The notes: a model not told the origin generated them from the sequence alone. A DNA stretch of 64,000 bases from Lentilactobacillus buchneri (GCF_018314255.1 NZ_CP073066.1:2418001-2482000), one strand, 5' to 3'; shown: positions 46,303-55,732, counted from the first letter of the stretch. Numbers and translations: made by a program.

Positions 46303-48006
46303 TTAAGATGCTTTGATCTTTTGTTTTTCCTCATCCGCCAATTTCAACAGCTCACTAGCATGTTCCTTGGTTAACTTGGTAATTGCCGTTCCGGAAAGCA
46401 TTCGCGAGATTTCAGCGACACTTTGGGCGGTTGTCAGTTCCGTAATCGTCGTGGTTGTCCGATTGTCAGCAATCTTTTTTTCAATAAAGTCGTGATGATC
46501 ACTCATCGCAGCCACTTGTGGTAAATGGGTAATACATAAAACTTGAGATTTTTGTGAAATCGTATAAATCTTATTGCCAATCGCCTGGGCAACCCGTCCA
46601 GAAACGCCGGTATCGACTTCATCGAAAATAATTGATGTGACACCAGCAGCCTTGGCAAACATGGTCTTTAAAGCCAACATAATCCGGGACAATTCGCCTC
46701 CAGAAGCTGACTTGACCAATGGCAGCATTTTCTCACCAGGATTGGTCTGAATATAAAATTCAACTCGATCTGCACCCAGCCGGTTTAAAGCACGATTTTG
46801 CTGGATATTGACCTCAAAGACCGCTTTATCCATGTAAAGGTCGGATAACTGCTGGTGAACGGCTTTTTCAAGCTTTTTAGCCCACCGGTGGCGAATGTCT
46901 GAGATCTTAGTTGCCTGCTGAATCAAATCGGATTTGAGCGTGGCTAATTGCTTATCCAAATCGTCGCTGGCTTCGGCATCCCCCGACATTTGTTTCAGTT
47001 CCTGTTTGATTTTGGCAAGATAGTCCAAAATTTGACTGACTGAATCACCATATTTGTGCTTGAGTTGATAGATGGTGTTGAGACGCTGCTCAACTTGATC
47101 CAAACGGTCCTGATCAAATTCTAAATTACTCAATTGATCGGAAATCTGACTGGCAACATCTTGAAGCGCGAAGAAAGCTCCGGATAGATTATCCGAAATT
47201 TGTTTATATTCAGGATCCAAATCTTCAATGTCCTGCATCGAACTCATTGCCGATCCGATTGAATCAATTGACCCGCTGGCCTCCTCGTCGCCGTTAATGC
47301 CTTCATAACTAGCCAAGAGCGCATCATGAATCTTTTGAAAATTGTTCAACCGGTCTCTTTCAGCGACTAAATCTGTGTCCTCATTCTCATGGAGATCGGC
47401 AGCTTCAATCTCTTTAATTTGAAATTTGAGCATATCAACCCGTTGAGCCCACTGCTTCTCATTTTGATGTTTCTTTTGATTTAGATCGCGCAGCTTAATA
47501 AATTGATCGTATTGGTCTTGATAAGATTGCAAAACACTTGCCAGTTCATCTTCGGCATAGTCATCTAATAATTGAATGTGCCGTTCCGGCCGCATTAACT
47601 CCTGATGATCATTTTGACCCTGAATATCGACGATCGTTTCGCCGATTCGTTTGAGGGTGGCAATATTGACCATGATTCCGTTTACCCGACAGCTGTTGCG
47701 ACCATTGGCAAAAATGACCCGCTCGATAATCACGTTACCGTCACTGTGATCAATTCCAAGGTCATCAAGGACGTTGTAGGTGGGGTTATCATCATGAAGG
47801 ATGAAGTTTCCCTGAATAACGGCTTTGGAAGCCCCGGTCCGAATGAGATCATGGGATCCCCTGCCGCCAACCAAGAGGCCGACAGCATCAATGATGATCG
47901 ACTTTCCAGCCCCGGTTTCACCGGTTAACACGGTCATTCCTGCCTGAAAATCAATATCTAAGTGTTCAATGATTGCAAAATCGGTAATTGATAGTTCGAG
48001 TAACAT
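46303..48006 (-). CDS. recN: DNA repair protein RecN
   Basis: SMC-like ATPase for double-strand break repair, 567 residues. Walker A TGETGAGKSIIIDA, coiled coil, then ASGGELSRIMLALK and FDEVDTGVSG. Typical SOS gene elsewhere, but no LexA box is seen here because it follows argR by 21 bases. The conserved order is ispA-tlyA-argR-recN. Confidence 0.96.
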   Translation of the reverse strand: MLLELSITDFAIIEHLDIDFQAGMTVLTGETGAGKSIIIDAVGLLVGGRGSHDLIRTGASKAVIQGNFILHDDNPTYNVLDDLGIDHSDGNVIIERVIFANGRNSCRVNGIMVNIATLKRIGETIVDIQGQNDHQELMRPERHIQLLDDYAEDELASVLQSYQDQYDQFIKLRDLNQKKHQNEKQWAQRVDMLKFQIKEIEAADLHENEDTDLVAERDRLNNFQKIHDALLASYEGINGDEEASGSIDSIGSAMSSMQDIEDLDPEYKQISDNLSGAFFALQDVASQISDQLSNLEFDQDRLDQVEQRLNTIYQLKHKYGDSVSQILDYLAKIKQELKQMSGDAEASDDLDKQLATLKSDLIQQATKISDIRHRWAKKLEKAVHQQLSDLYMDKAVFEVNIQQNRALNRLGADRVEFYIQTNPGEKMLPLVKSASGGELSRIMLALKTMFAKAAGVTSIIFDEVDTGVSGRVAQAIGNKIYTISQKSQVLCITHLPQVAAMSDHHDFIEKKIADNRTTTTITELTTAQSVAEISRMLSGTAITKLTKEHASELLKLADEEKQKIKAS

Positions 48007-48027
48007 GTTTTCAACCTCTCAATAATT

Positions 48028-48489
48028 CTATTCAGTTCCCAACATACTATTGATCTGATTGCGCATATTAATCGCATCGGCTTCGGTTTTGCAGATAATC
48101 AAGACCGTGTTGTCATCGCCGAGGGTGCCGAAAATCCCGCTGTAGTTCATCTGGTACATCAAACTAGAAATGACCGGTCCACTACCAGGTAAGACTTTCA
48201 TAAAGACCAACTTGTCTTGAGAGTCAACCGACACAAACGAATCTCGAATCGATTGAACCAGTTTCTTTTCAGTATCAATATTTTTTTGCGTCGGCAAACT
48301 GTATCGATACCCACCGGTAACTGAAGGTACTTTGACGAGCTGCATATCTTTAATGTCTCTGGAAACAGTGGCCTGAGTAACTTTTATCCCCTGCTTATCC
48401 AGTAGCGAGACAAAATCTTCCTGTCTTTGAATATTATTACTTGTCAGTAATTGTTTGATTAGCCTTTGGCGTTCTTTCTTACGCATCAT
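48028..48489 (-). CDS. argR: Arginine repressor ArgR/AhrC
   Basis: 153 residues. N-terminal winged helix (RLIKQLLTSNNIQRQEDFVSLLDKQG, VTQATVSRDIKD), C-terminal hexamer and arginine-binding domain with the GTLGDDNTVLIIC motif. Start with GGGGGTG. Its operon position next to recN is conserved in Firmicutes. Confidence 0.93.
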   Translation of the reverse strand: MMRKKERQRLIKQLLTSNNIQRQEDFVSLLDKQGIKVTQATVSRDIKDMQLVKVPSVTGGYRYSLPTQKNIDTEKKLVQSIRDSFVSVDSQDKLVFMKVLPGSGPVISSLMYQMNYSGIFGTLGDDNTVLIICKTEADAINMRNQINSMLGTE

Positions 48490-48526
48490 TACACCCCCAA
48501 CAATAAAATTGAATAAAAATACAGGT

Positions 48527-49342
48527 TTACGAACCCTTTAATTCAGAATAAGCGTTCTCGATGACTTTTTCAATCGAAACATTTGGTGACATGACTGGTT
48601 GATCATCAGATTCTAACTCAACTAAAAATTCAATATTGCCAGCGCCACCCTTGATCGGCGAGAAATCAAGGTTTTGAACTGAATAACCGTTGGCCACAGC
48701 GAAGTTCAGAATTTTTTCCAAGACCATTTTATGCACAGCGGGATCCTTAACGATACCATGCTTGCCAACATTGGCCTTACCAGCTTCGAATTGAGGCTTA
48801 ATCAAAGCCACCACATGACCATTTTTAGTGATGATCTGTTTCAGCGGTGGCAGGATTAACTCTAAAGAAATGAATGAAACGTCAATTGAGGCAAACTCAG
48901 GCTGTCCATGGGTGAAATCGGCCAACTTACTGTACCTGAAATTGGTGTGTTCCATGACCACAACCCGGGGATCCTCCCGCAGTTTCCAGACCAATTGATT
49001 ACTGCCGACGTCCAGTGCGTAGCTTAATTTGGCACCGTTTTGCAGCATCACATCCGTAAACCCGCCAGTTGAGGAGCCGATATCCAACACGGTCAGCCCT
49101 TTAACATTCAGATGAAATACTTTGAGGGCTTTTTCGAGTTTTAACCCGCCACGACTGACATACGGCATTGGCTTGCCTTTAAGGTGCAGGTCGGTATCCA
49201 CAGGGATTTTGGTTCCCGGTTTGTCCAACCGTTCTTCGTTATCACCAAGAATCTCTCCCGCCATGACGGCACGTTTGGCCTTTTCCCTGGTATCAAACAG
49301 TCCTTGGGTTACTAGTAGTACATCGACTCGTTGCTTTTCCAT
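48527..49342 (-). CDS. TlyA family rRNA (cytidine-2'-O)-methyltransferase
   Basis: S4 RNA-binding domain at the N-terminus (QRVDVLLVTQGLFDTREKAKRAVMAG), then a FtsJ-type methyltransferase with VLDIGSSTGGFTDVML and the KDKE-like acidic/lysine residues (IKPQFEAG). Start ATG at 49342 (271 aa), AAGGA ahead; the longer frame overlaps ispA. Members methylate 16S/23S rRNA; also called YqxC. Confidence 0.9.
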   Translation of the reverse strand: MEKQRVDVLLVTQGLFDTREKAKRAVMAGEILGDNEERLDKPGTKIPVDTDLHLKGKPMPYVSRGGLKLEKALKVFHLNVKGLTVLDIGSSTGGFTDVMLQNGAKLSYALDVGSNQLVWKLREDPRVVVMEHTNFRYSKLADFTHGQPEFASIDVSFISLELILPPLKQIITKNGHVVALIKPQFEAGKANVGKHGIVKDPAVHKMVLEKILNFAVANGYSVQNLDFSPIKGGAGNIEFLVELESDDQPVMSPNVSIEKVIENAYSELKGS

Positions 49343-49343
49343 A

Positions 49344-50237
49344 TTACTTTTCGTCCTTATTTTTAAAATAGCTTGTGAAATCATTTAACAGACTGGTATC
49401 AATCGATAGCGCTTCTCTGGCAGTTGCGAGGGCCTGCTGGGCATCGGCGACCGTCTGATTCAGCATTTCATATGATTTGGCCAAACCAAGCAAATTGGGA
49501 TACGTATTTTTATTAGCGTCCTGGTGGACCGGTTTGCCGATTTCTGCTTCTGTCCCAACAACGTCTAAGATGTCATCGTAAATTTGGTAAGCTTCGCCAA
49601 ACTTCTCAGCAAACGTTAACAGTGACTTGCGTTTTTCCGGAATAACCCGGCCCATAATCAGGCCAGCTTCAACGGCATAGCGAATCAAGGCACCGGTTTT
49701 GTTGCGGTCAAGTTTTTGAAGCCCTGACAACGATAGCCGGGTGCCTTCAAATTCGATATCGTCGGCCTGACCTGAAACCATCCCATGGGGGCCGGCAGCT
49801 TTGGCAAGTGCCAAAGTCAGTTCAGCTTGGGTTTGACTGTCCAAATCATTATCCACCAGCCACTGAAATGCCAGTGGTTGGAGGCCATCACCTGCAAGAG
49901 TTGCCATCCCAGCGCCAAATTTTACGTGATTGGTAGGCTTTCCCCGTCTGAGGTCATCATTGTCCATAGCCGGCAAATCATCATGAATTAAAGAATACGA
50001 ATGCATTAGTTCCAGTGCACAGCTGGTTTTTAAGACGGTCTGGTCGATTGGGTCGCCCAAACTCGCCAATACCGCAAGCGTCAACAAGGGTCGTAAGCGT
50101 TTCCCTCCAGCGTTGACTGAATAACTCATCGCTGCTTCCAGAGTCGTCTGATCCGTATCCGGTTTGATGTCATTTTCCAAAATCTGATTGATTTTTGGAA
50201 CCCACAACCGTTCAAAATCAGTTAGGTTGGTTGCCAT
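49344..50237 (-). CDS. ispA: Polyprenyl (farnesyl/geranyl) diphosphate synthase
   Basis: Chain elongation of isoprenoids for undecaprenyl carriers. Aspartate-rich motifs DDLPAMDND and YQIYDDILD. The ATG at 50237 (297 aa) has AAGGATG and overlaps the last codons of xseB by 20 bases; the longer frame is too deep in xseB. Confidence 0.93.
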   Translation of the reverse strand: MATNLTDFERLWVPKINQILENDIKPDTDQTTLEAAMSYSVNAGGKRLRPLLTLAVLASLGDPIDQTVLKTSCALELMHSYSLIHDDLPAMDNDDLRRGKPTNHVKFGAGMATLAGDGLQPLAFQWLVDNDLDSQTQAELTLALAKAAGPHGMVSGQADDIEFEGTRLSLSGLQKLDRNKTGALIRYAVEAGLIMGRVIPEKRKSLLTFAEKFGEAYQIYDDILDVVGTEAEIGKPVHQDANKNTYPNLLGLAKSYEMLNQTVADAQQALATAREALSIDTSLLNDFTSYFKNKDEK

Positions 50238-50484
50238 CGCTATCATCCTTTTCATCTTTAGGTGCTTCGAATTCCACTTCATTGCCATCTTTGTCCATCA
50301 TTTTGGCCATGGTGTGTTCGGCCTTGGTTAAGGTGTCTTGAAGCTGTTCACTCAGTTGAATTCCGGTTTTAAATTTGGCCATCGACTCTTCCAAGGAAAC
50401 GTTTCCCTGTTCCAATTGATTGACGATGGTTTCCAGTTGGTCCATTTTTTCCTCAAAGGTTTGATTGTCTTGTTTATCAGGCAT
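50218..50484 (-). CDS. xseB: Exodeoxyribonuclease VII small subunit
   Basis: 88 residues: TFEEKMDQLETIVNQLEQGNVSLEESMAKFKTGI is the family hallmark. Start ATG behind AGAAGGAG. It lies 1 base after xseA. Confidence 0.95.
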   Translation of the reverse strand: MPDKQDNQTFEEKMDQLETIVNQLEQGNVSLEESMAKFKTGIQLSEQLQDTLTKAEHTMAKMMDKDGNEVEFEAPKDEKDDSDGNQPN

Positions 50485-50485
50485 A

Positions 50486-51835
50486 TTATTTCTCCTTCTT
50501 TGCATTTATCTGATTGACAGAAGCGTTGACGATACCGTCACTGAAATGGACATCAATTGTTTTGCTGCTCAAGTCGGCAACCCGTTTGATAAAATGTCCC
50601 TGTTCGTCTGTGGTGTACGTATAACCTCGACTGAGAATCTTCAACGGGCTCAAGTGGTCAAGTGAGCCGACCAACATCTGATAATGTTGGGAAACATTTT
50701 TCAGGTTCTGAGTTGTTGCCCGGTTGAGTCGACCTTTGAGTGTTGCCAGTTTTTGCTGCTCTTCTCTAATCGTATATGTTGGCGCGACCAAACGCAGGCG
50801 CAATTTAAGATCAGAAAAACGATCCTTTCGTTTACCGGTAATCTTGTCAGATTGATTATAGAGTCGCTGCGTCAGTAGATCCAAACGTTGAGCAAAAGTT
50901 TCGTAAATCCGTTGAGGTGTCGTGAAAACAGTGGACTGCCGGAGTCGCTTCAATCGCTGTTTGTCTTGCTGAACAACCTGGTAAGTCGCATTAATGATGC
51001 GGTTTTGGGTCGTCCTGAGGTCAACTAACACTTGATCCAACCTGGGAACTGCCAGTTCGGCAGCTGCCGTTGGTGTCGCGGCCCGAACATCGGCAACTAA
51101 ATCAGCAATTGTGGTGTCGGTTTCATGACCAACTGAGGAAATGACTGGAATTTTACTGGCAACAATCGCTCTGGCGACGTTTTCTTCATTAAACGGCCAC
51201 AAATCTTCGATCGATCCGCCACCACGCCCGACAATGAGGGTATCAAAATTGCCAATTTGATTGACTCGCTCAATTTGTCGGACAATGTCTGCACTGGCCT
51301 CGGTTCCTTGAACCAGGGCAGGAAACAGGACAATTTGGGCAATCGGATATCGACGGCGGACAGTGGTAATAATATCGCGGATAACCGCGCCGCTTGGCGA
51401 AGTGACGACCGCAATTCGTTTGGGAAATTTTGCCAGCGGCTGCTTTGGCAAATTGAATAACCCTTCGGTGGACAGTTTTTGTTTGAGCTGTTCGTAAGCT
51501 TGGTACAGCTGACCAACGCCGTCAGGTTCCATCTGTTCCACATAGATTTGATAACTTCCACTGGGTTCATAGACCGAAATATGGCCCACAACTAAAACTT
51601 TCATGCCTTCTTCAGGGATGAATTTTAGCCGGTTGAAAGCCGATTTAAACATGATCGCACTAATTTTCGCGTGATCATCCTTCAAGCTAAAGTATTGGTG
51701 GGCATTCGGGCGCAATCGAAAGTTGGAGATTTCCCCAGTGAGGTATACCTTAGTTAAATACGGATCAACATCAAATTTTCTTTTAATATATTTTGTTAAG
51801 GCGCTAACGGTTAAATAATCATTCGCCACGTTCAA
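50486..51835 (-). CDS. xseA: Exodeoxyribonuclease VII large subunit
   Basis: 449 residues. N-terminal OB fold (VYLTGEISNFR..HQYFSLKD), catalytic core with AVVTSPSGAVIRDIITTV, VGRGGGSIEDLWPFNEE and SVGHETDTTIADLVADVRAATPTAAAE, and a C-terminal coiled coil. It overlaps the folD end by 17 bases. Confidence 0.96.
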   Translation of the reverse strand: MNVANDYLTVSALTKYIKRKFDVDPYLTKVYLTGEISNFRLRPNAHQYFSLKDDHAKISAIMFKSAFNRLKFIPEEGMKVLVVGHISVYEPSGSYQIYVEQMEPDGVGQLYQAYEQLKQKLSTEGLFNLPKQPLAKFPKRIAVVTSPSGAVIRDIITTVRRRYPIAQIVLFPALVQGTEASADIVRQIERVNQIGNFDTLIVGRGGGSIEDLWPFNEENVARAIVASKIPVISSVGHETDTTIADLVADVRAATPTAAAELAVPRLDQVLVDLRTTQNRIINATYQVVQQDKQRLKRLRQSTVFTTPQRIYETFAQRLDLLTQRLYNQSDKITGKRKDRFSDLKLRLRLVAPTYTIREEQQKLATLKGRLNRATTQNLKNVSQHYQMLVGSLDHLSPLKILSRGYTYTTDEQGHFIKRVADLSSKTIDVHFSDGIVNASVNQINAKKEK

Positions 51836-52685
51836 GGCTCCATTCTGCTAAATCAACAGTTTGCTGCATCAAAGTTGCAATTGTCATTGGACCAACACCA
51901 CCGGGAACGGGTGTGATGTAAGAAACTTTGTCAAATAAATCATCATAGTCGGTGTCTCCCACTAGGTGCCCTTCTTCATTAATATTTTGACCAACATCAA
52001 TAATGACGGCTCCCGGTTTAACATCGTTTTTAGTAACGGTATGAAGACTCCCGGTTGCTGAAACAATCACATCAGCGTTCTTAGTATATTCAGTAATATC
52101 TTTTGTTAAAAGATGGAGAATTGAAACCGAAGCACCAGCATTTAACATTAAAGCAGCCATTGGTTTACCGACAATGGCACTTCGGCCGATCATCACCGCG
52201 TTTTTCCCCTTCAAATCAATGTGATATTCATCAAACATTGTCATCACACCTTTGGGCGTACATGCAACCGGATACTTGGTTGAATCATTTAAGTATAATT
52301 TTCCAACGTTAATTGGATGAAAACCATCGACATCTTTTTCAGGCAAAATGGAACGGGTGATTTGTTTTTCATTGATTTGCTTTGGCAGTGGGTCCTGCAC
52401 TAAAATCCCCGTAATCTTGGGATCCTGATTGTACTCCTGAACAACTTTCAGCAACTCATCTTGGGTAATGGTATCTGGTAATTCCCTGACAATTGAATAG
52501 ATTCCCAATCTAACGGCCGTCCGATGCTTATTTCTGACATATCGCTGGCTGGCAGGATCTGTGCCGACAATGATCACAACTAACCCGGGAGTGATTCCGT
52601 GTTGGTCTTGGAGTTGTTTTACCCGTTCGCTCGTCTGTGCGTTTAACTTCTTTGCCAATGCTTTTCCATCAATAATCGTTGCCAT
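51819..52685 (-). CDS. folD: Methylenetetrahydrofolate dehydrogenase/cyclohydrolase
   Basis: Interconverts one-carbon folates. VGTDPASQRYVRNK (catalytic Lys), GILVQDPLP, GRSAIVGKPMAALM and PGGVGPMTIATL. 288 residues. Start with AAGGAGCG. First gene of folD-xseA-xseB-ispA-tlyA-argR-recN. Confidence 0.96.
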   Translation of the reverse strand: MATIIDGKALAKKLNAQTSERVKQLQDQHGITPGLVVIIVGTDPASQRYVRNKHRTAVRLGIYSIVRELPDTITQDELLKVVQEYNQDPKITGILVQDPLPKQINEKQITRSILPEKDVDGFHPINVGKLYLNDSTKYPVACTPKGVMTMFDEYHIDLKGKNAVMIGRSAIVGKPMAALMLNAGASVSILHLLTKDITEYTKNADVIVSATGSLHTVTKNDVKPGAVIIDVGQNINEEGHLVGDTDYDDLFDKVSYITPVPGGVGPMTIATLMQQTVDLAEWSLERGE

Positions 52686-52729
52686 CTAGAAACCGCTCCT
52701 TTATATTTTCATCGTGAGAAATCATATGT

Positions 52730-52767
52730 ACAAAAAAATAGATTTACACATGTGTAAATCTATTTTA
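52730..52767 (-). terminator. Terminator at the nusB stop codon
   Basis: Perfect palindrome with 16-bp arms and no loop bases (52735-52750 and 52751-52766), followed on - by TTTTTTT. The nusB TAG sits inside it. It could also bind a protein ahead of folD. Confidence 0.75.
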
Positions 52768-53173
52768 CCAGTTCTTCTAAAGCATGTGACAAAATCCCGT
52801 TAACAAATTTTCGTGAACGGTCGTCACTAAATTTTTTTGCAAGTTCGATTGCTTCATTGATTGATACCTTGGCAGGCATGTCATCCACATAAACCATCTC
52901 GTAGATAGCAATCTCCAAGATGATTAAATCGGTTCGGGCAATTCGCTCAAGTGACCAACTGGAAGCTAAATACTTTTCAATTGTATGATCGATTTCAGAC
53001 TTGTGTTCCAAAACGCCAGAAATAAGTTGATGCAGGTATTCTGGGTAGTCGTCGCCATATTTACCGCTCGTCAAAACTTGGAAGAAATCCTTCCAATCAG
53101 TTTGATCGTTGGTATTTAGGGCAAACAGTGTTTGAAACGCAATTTCTCTGATCTGGTGTCGTGTTAATTCCAC
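52760..53173 (-). CDS. nusB: Transcription antitermination factor NusB
   Basis: 137 residues, all-helical NusB: TRHQIREIAFQTLFALN, ARTDLIILEIAIYEMVY, SINEAIELAKKFSDDRSRKFVNGIL. Its first base is the last of the Asp23 gene stop. Confidence 0.95.
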   Translation of the reverse strand: MELTRHQIREIAFQTLFALNTNDQTDWKDFFQVLTSGKYGDDYPEYLHQLISGVLEHKSEIDHTIEKYLASSWSLERIARTDLIILEIAIYEMVYVDDMPAKVSINEAIELAKKFSDDRSRKFVNGILSHALEELVK

Positions 53174-53610
53174 TATTCCTCACCATTTTCTTCATTGTCA
53201 GCGAACGGATTATCCGGATCAATCGTACTGGTGGTTTTTTCCGGAATCACGCCTTGAACATGCACGTTAACTTCGGTGACTTTCAAGCCGGTCATAAACA
53301 ACAGCTGCTGTTCGACTTGACTTTGAATTTCCAATGCAACTTTTGGAACTGAAACGCCATAGTTCAAGTATACATAGACGTCGATCGTTAATTCCTCATC
53401 TGTGTATGTCAAATTAACGCCCTTACCGTGTTCTTTTCTTCTTCCAAGTAATTCATTGACACTCGTTGAAAATGAGCCACGCATCCGGTTAACGCCGTCA
53501 ATTTGCGATGCGGCTACCCCAGCAATAATTTCCAGGACATTGGGTGCAATCTCAATTTTGCCAAGTTCGGGATCATTTGAATGAAGAATGATATTCGTGT
53601 CTTCAGCCAT
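53173..53610 (-). CDS. Asp23/Gls24 family protein (YqhY-like)
   Basis: 145 residues: NVLEIIAGVAASQIDGVNRMRGSFS, NYGVSVPKVALEIQSQVEQQL, VNVHVQGVIPE. The YqhY homologue is encoded beside nusB in many Firmicutes and linked to lipid synthesis control in Bacillus; function here is inferred. Second Asp23 paralogue of the window. Confidence 0.9.
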   Translation of the reverse strand: MAEDTNIILHSNDPELGKIEIAPNVLEIIAGVAASQIDGVNRMRGSFSTSVNELLGRRKEHGKGVNLTYTDEELTIDVYVYLNYGVSVPKVALEIQSQVEQQLLFMTGLKVTEVNVHVQGVIPEKTTSTIDPDNPFADNEENGEE

Positions 53611-53641
53611 TATAAAGCCTCCGTTTCAGATCAATCGGCTA

Positions 53642-54202
53642 CTATGCCCGTGAAATGTAAGTTCCATCGGTGGTATTGATAGTCAACTTGTCACCCTGGT
53701 TAACAAAGAATGGAACTTGCAATGTTAATCCAGTCGTCATAGTTGCGGGTTTTGAACCACCCGAAGCAGTATCACCTTTGATACCAGGTTCAGTGGAAGC
53801 TACTTCAAGAACAACGGTATTAGGTAATTCAATTCCTAAGGTTTCGTTGCCGTATTGAATAACTTGAACTTCCATGTTTTCTTGTAAATAATTCAGTTCG
53901 CTTTTAATTTGTTCAGCAGGAATTGAAATTTGATCGTAAGTATCCATATCCATGAAGACATGTTGATCACCATCAGCATACAGATATTGCATTTTGCGCG
54001 TATCGATTTGAGCCTGTTCCATCTTAGCGCCTGAACGGAAAGTTTTTTCTTGAACAGCACCGGTCCGCAAGTTCTTCAGCTTTGAACGAACAAATGCGCC
54101 ACCCTTACCAGGCTTAACGTGTTGGAAGCTTAAAATCCGCCAAATTGCGTTATCGACCTCGATGGTTAAACCATTTTTAAAATCAGCAGTTGAAATTGCC
54201 AT
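53642..54202 (-). CDS. efp: Elongation factor P
   Basis: Relieves stalling at polyproline stretches. 186 residues with three barrels; loop [11 protein letters not shown] carries the Lys that is modified in many bacteria. Start ATG with AGGAGG. An AT-rich -10 (TATAAT) lies 30-40 bases upstream on -. Confidence 0.97.
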   Translation of the reverse strand: MAISTADFKNGLTIEVDNAIWRILSFQHVKPGKGGAFVRSKLKNLRTGAVQEKTFRSGAKMEQAQIDTRKMQYLYADGDQHVFMDMDTYDQISIPAEQIKSELNYLQENMEVQVIQYGNETLGIELPNTVVLEVASTEPGIKGDTASGGSKPATMTTGLTLQVPFFVNQGDKLTINTTDGTYISRA

Positions 54203-54295
54203 TGTTGTTCCTCCTAAATGTAATGTAACATAAATAGATTATATAATACTTTCGGTCAAAATAGCCAATGAAAATGGCATTCTAATCCTGAGCAA

Positions 54296-54343
54296 TTAAA
54301 AAGCCGGGATGCAAAACACGCGTTTTGTCCCAGCCTCTTTAAT
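54296..54343 (-). terminator. Terminator of rplU-prp-rpmA
   Basis: AAAGAGGCTGGGACAAAACGC with GCGTTTTGCATCCCGGCTTT pairing on -, ending in TTTTTAATT. Confidence 0.8.
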
Positions 54344-54356
54344 TAAACTATTGTGC

Positions 54357-54650
54357 TTACTTTGCAGCTTCAGCAACTGGATAAACTGAAACCTGACGCT
54401 TGTCGCGTCCTTTTCTTTCGAAACGAACAACTCCATCAACGACTGCAAACAATGTATCATCGTTACCACGCTTAACATTGTTCCCTGGGTAAATATGAGT
54501 TCCACGTTGACGATAGATGATTGATCCACTGTGAACTGATGAGCCATCAGCAGCCTTTGTACCCAAACGACGACCAGCTGAGTTACGACCGTTGGCAGTT
54601 GATCCACCACCTTTATGGTGAGAGAAGAATTGTAAATTCATTGCTAACAT
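54357..54650 (-). CDS. rpmA: 50S ribosomal protein L27
   Basis: 97 residues. The N-terminal extension MLAMNLQFF precedes [15 protein letters not shown]; Firmicutes cut after the FF pair, here before Ser10, by the Prp protease encoded just upstream. Without cleavage the L27 tail would block the peptidyl transferase centre. Start ATG with GGAGGTG. Confidence 0.97.
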   Translation of the reverse strand: MLAMNLQFFSHHKGGGSTANGRNSAGRRLGTKAADGSSVHSGSIIYRQRGTHIYPGNNVKRGNDDTLFAVVDGVVRFERKGRDKRQVSVYPVAEAAK

Positions 54651-54676
54651 AGGTTTACACCTCCAGATTAATTGAT

Positions 54677-55012
54677 TTATTTCGCTGTGTTTAACTTAAT
54701 ATACTTACTATAACTTTCGGCTATATCAGCCATTCCGTTCGCAAAAGTATTCAAAACTGCATCAGCTTGAATGCGCTTTTTTGAATCGCTAACAACTGGT
54801 ACATTGACTGATAAATAGCCACCATTGTCATCGTCACTGTCGACATCGACATCCAGTCCAACAACCTCTTGAAGACCGTTAACCGTTGTGATGCTTAACA
54901 CAGAAACAGCAGAACAGACAATGTCTTGCCCATATTCACCCGCATCGGCATGGCCGGTAATGGTGAACCCACTTACATGACCGCGATAACGCTTAATGGT
55001 CGCCTTAATCAT
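54677..55012 (-). CDS. prp: Ribosomal-processing cysteine protease Prp
   Basis: 111 residues. Catalytic His21 (GHA) and Cys33 (DIVCSAVS) in the usual spacing. Cleaves the N-terminal extension of L27. ATG at 55012 with GAGGTG; a GTG three codons earlier overlaps this site. Lies between rplU and rpmA as in all Firmicutes with the extension. Confidence 0.95.
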   Translation of the reverse strand: MIKATIKRYRGHVSGFTITGHADAGEYGQDIVCSAVSVLSITTVNGLQEVVGLDVDVDSDDDNGGYLSVNVPVVSDSKKRIQADAVLNTFANGMADIAESYSKYIKLNTAK

Positions 55013-55032
55013 ATCAGTCACCTCAAAGTAAA

Positions 55033-55341
55033 TTATGCCTTGATTGAATCAATAACAACCTTGGTATATGGTTGACGATGGCCCTTCTTTGAACGTGAGC
55101 CCTTCTTTGGTTTGTAACGGAAGATGATAATCTTCTTTTGACGACCCTGTTTTTCAACAGTTCCAGTTACTGATGCGCCATCAACTAATGGTGTACCAAC
55201 TTTAACTGAATCGCCACCAACCATAACAACTTGATCAAAAGTAACCTTTGCGCCTTCTTCTGCGTCTAATTTTTCAACGTAGATTGCGTCGCCTTCGGAA
55301 ACCTTGTATTGCTTACCGCCTGTAGTAATAACTGCGTACAT
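55033..55341 (-). CDS. rplU: 50S ribosomal protein L21
   Basis: 102 residues: [17 protein letters not shown] and the C-terminal [16 protein letters not shown]. Start with AGGAGGTG. First gene of rplU-prp-rpmA. Confidence 0.98.
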   Translation of the reverse strand: MYAVITTGGKQYKVSEGDAIYVEKLDAEEGAKVTFDQVVMVGGDSVKVGTPLVDGASVTGTVEKQGRQKKIIIFRYKPKKGSRSKKGHRQPYTKVVIDSIKA

Positions 55342-55354
55342 ATCTTGTGCACCT

Positions 55355-55457
55355 CCTTATAAGTTTGCTTAGACTCGCCGAGAACAAGCGCTCCGATCAC
55401 TATCGAAGACTTATCAGCTTGAATCGAGCGGTTGTAGCTGTGGAAGCCACAATTACA
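55355..55457 (-). promoter_or_regulatory. L21 leader (candidate autoregulatory RNA)
   Basis: About 115 bases of untranslated leader lie ahead of rplU. It has a strong hairpin, GTTGTAATTGTGG-CTT-CCACAGCTACAAC (- strand), and a second pairing around CGATAGTGATCGG. Position and size fit the L21 leader family of Firmicutes. Confidence 0.6.
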
Positions 55458-55465
55458 ACGTTACT

Positions 55466-55494
55466 AGTATACATAATTGGCAGGTGTTCGTCAA
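55466..55494 (-). promoter_or_regulatory. Promoter of rplU
   Basis: TTGACG (55489-55494), 17 bases, TATACT (55466-55471) on -. Confidence 0.8.
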
Positions 55495-55510
55495 TAGAAA
55501 CCTGATCCCA

Positions 55511-55542
55511 TAAAAAAACAACCGCTACCCACGGCTGTTTTA
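55511..55542 (-). terminator. Terminator of the small membrane protein gene
   Basis: AACAGCCG-TGGGTAG-CGGTTGTT then seven T on -; it overlaps the stop codon of the small gene. Confidence 0.8.
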
Positions 55543-55656
55543 TTTACGTTGAGCTAAATGTCTGCCATTGGCTCGCGTGGTGGTTGAAGAATTGGTAAAA
55601 TACTGAATAATGCCACTAACGATGAAAATGAAGACAATAAAGATTACAAATCCCAC
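55540..55656 (-). CDS. 38-residue single-span membrane protein
   Basis: Found from its own signals: AGGAGG, 8 bases, GTG start, 38 codons, TAA, and a terminator at the stop. The protein opens MGFVIFIVFIFIVSG and continues IIQYF, a single hydrophobic helix at about 2-20, then a hydrophilic, positively charged tail (TTTRANGRHLAQRK). This suggests N-outside, C-inside insertion. I do not recognise the family. It has a promoter (TTGAAC-17-GATAAT) and forms its own transcript, so expression is likely real. Confidence 0.65.
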   Translation of the reverse strand: MGFVIFIVFIFIVSGIIQYFTNSSTTTRANGRHLAQRK

Positions 55657-55703
55657 AACGTCCACCTCCTAATTGTTGTGACAGCAGATTGCTGCACAAC
55701 TAC

Positions 55704-55732
55704 ATTATCCAGTTTTGTCAACGAACGTTCAA
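55704..55732 (-). promoter_or_regulatory. Promoter of the small membrane protein gene
   Basis: TTGAAC (55727-55732), 17 bases, GATAAT (55704-55709) on -. The -35 overlaps ACGAACGTTC, a sequence also present in the LexA box region at 45797; here one half-site is degraded. Confidence 0.6.
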
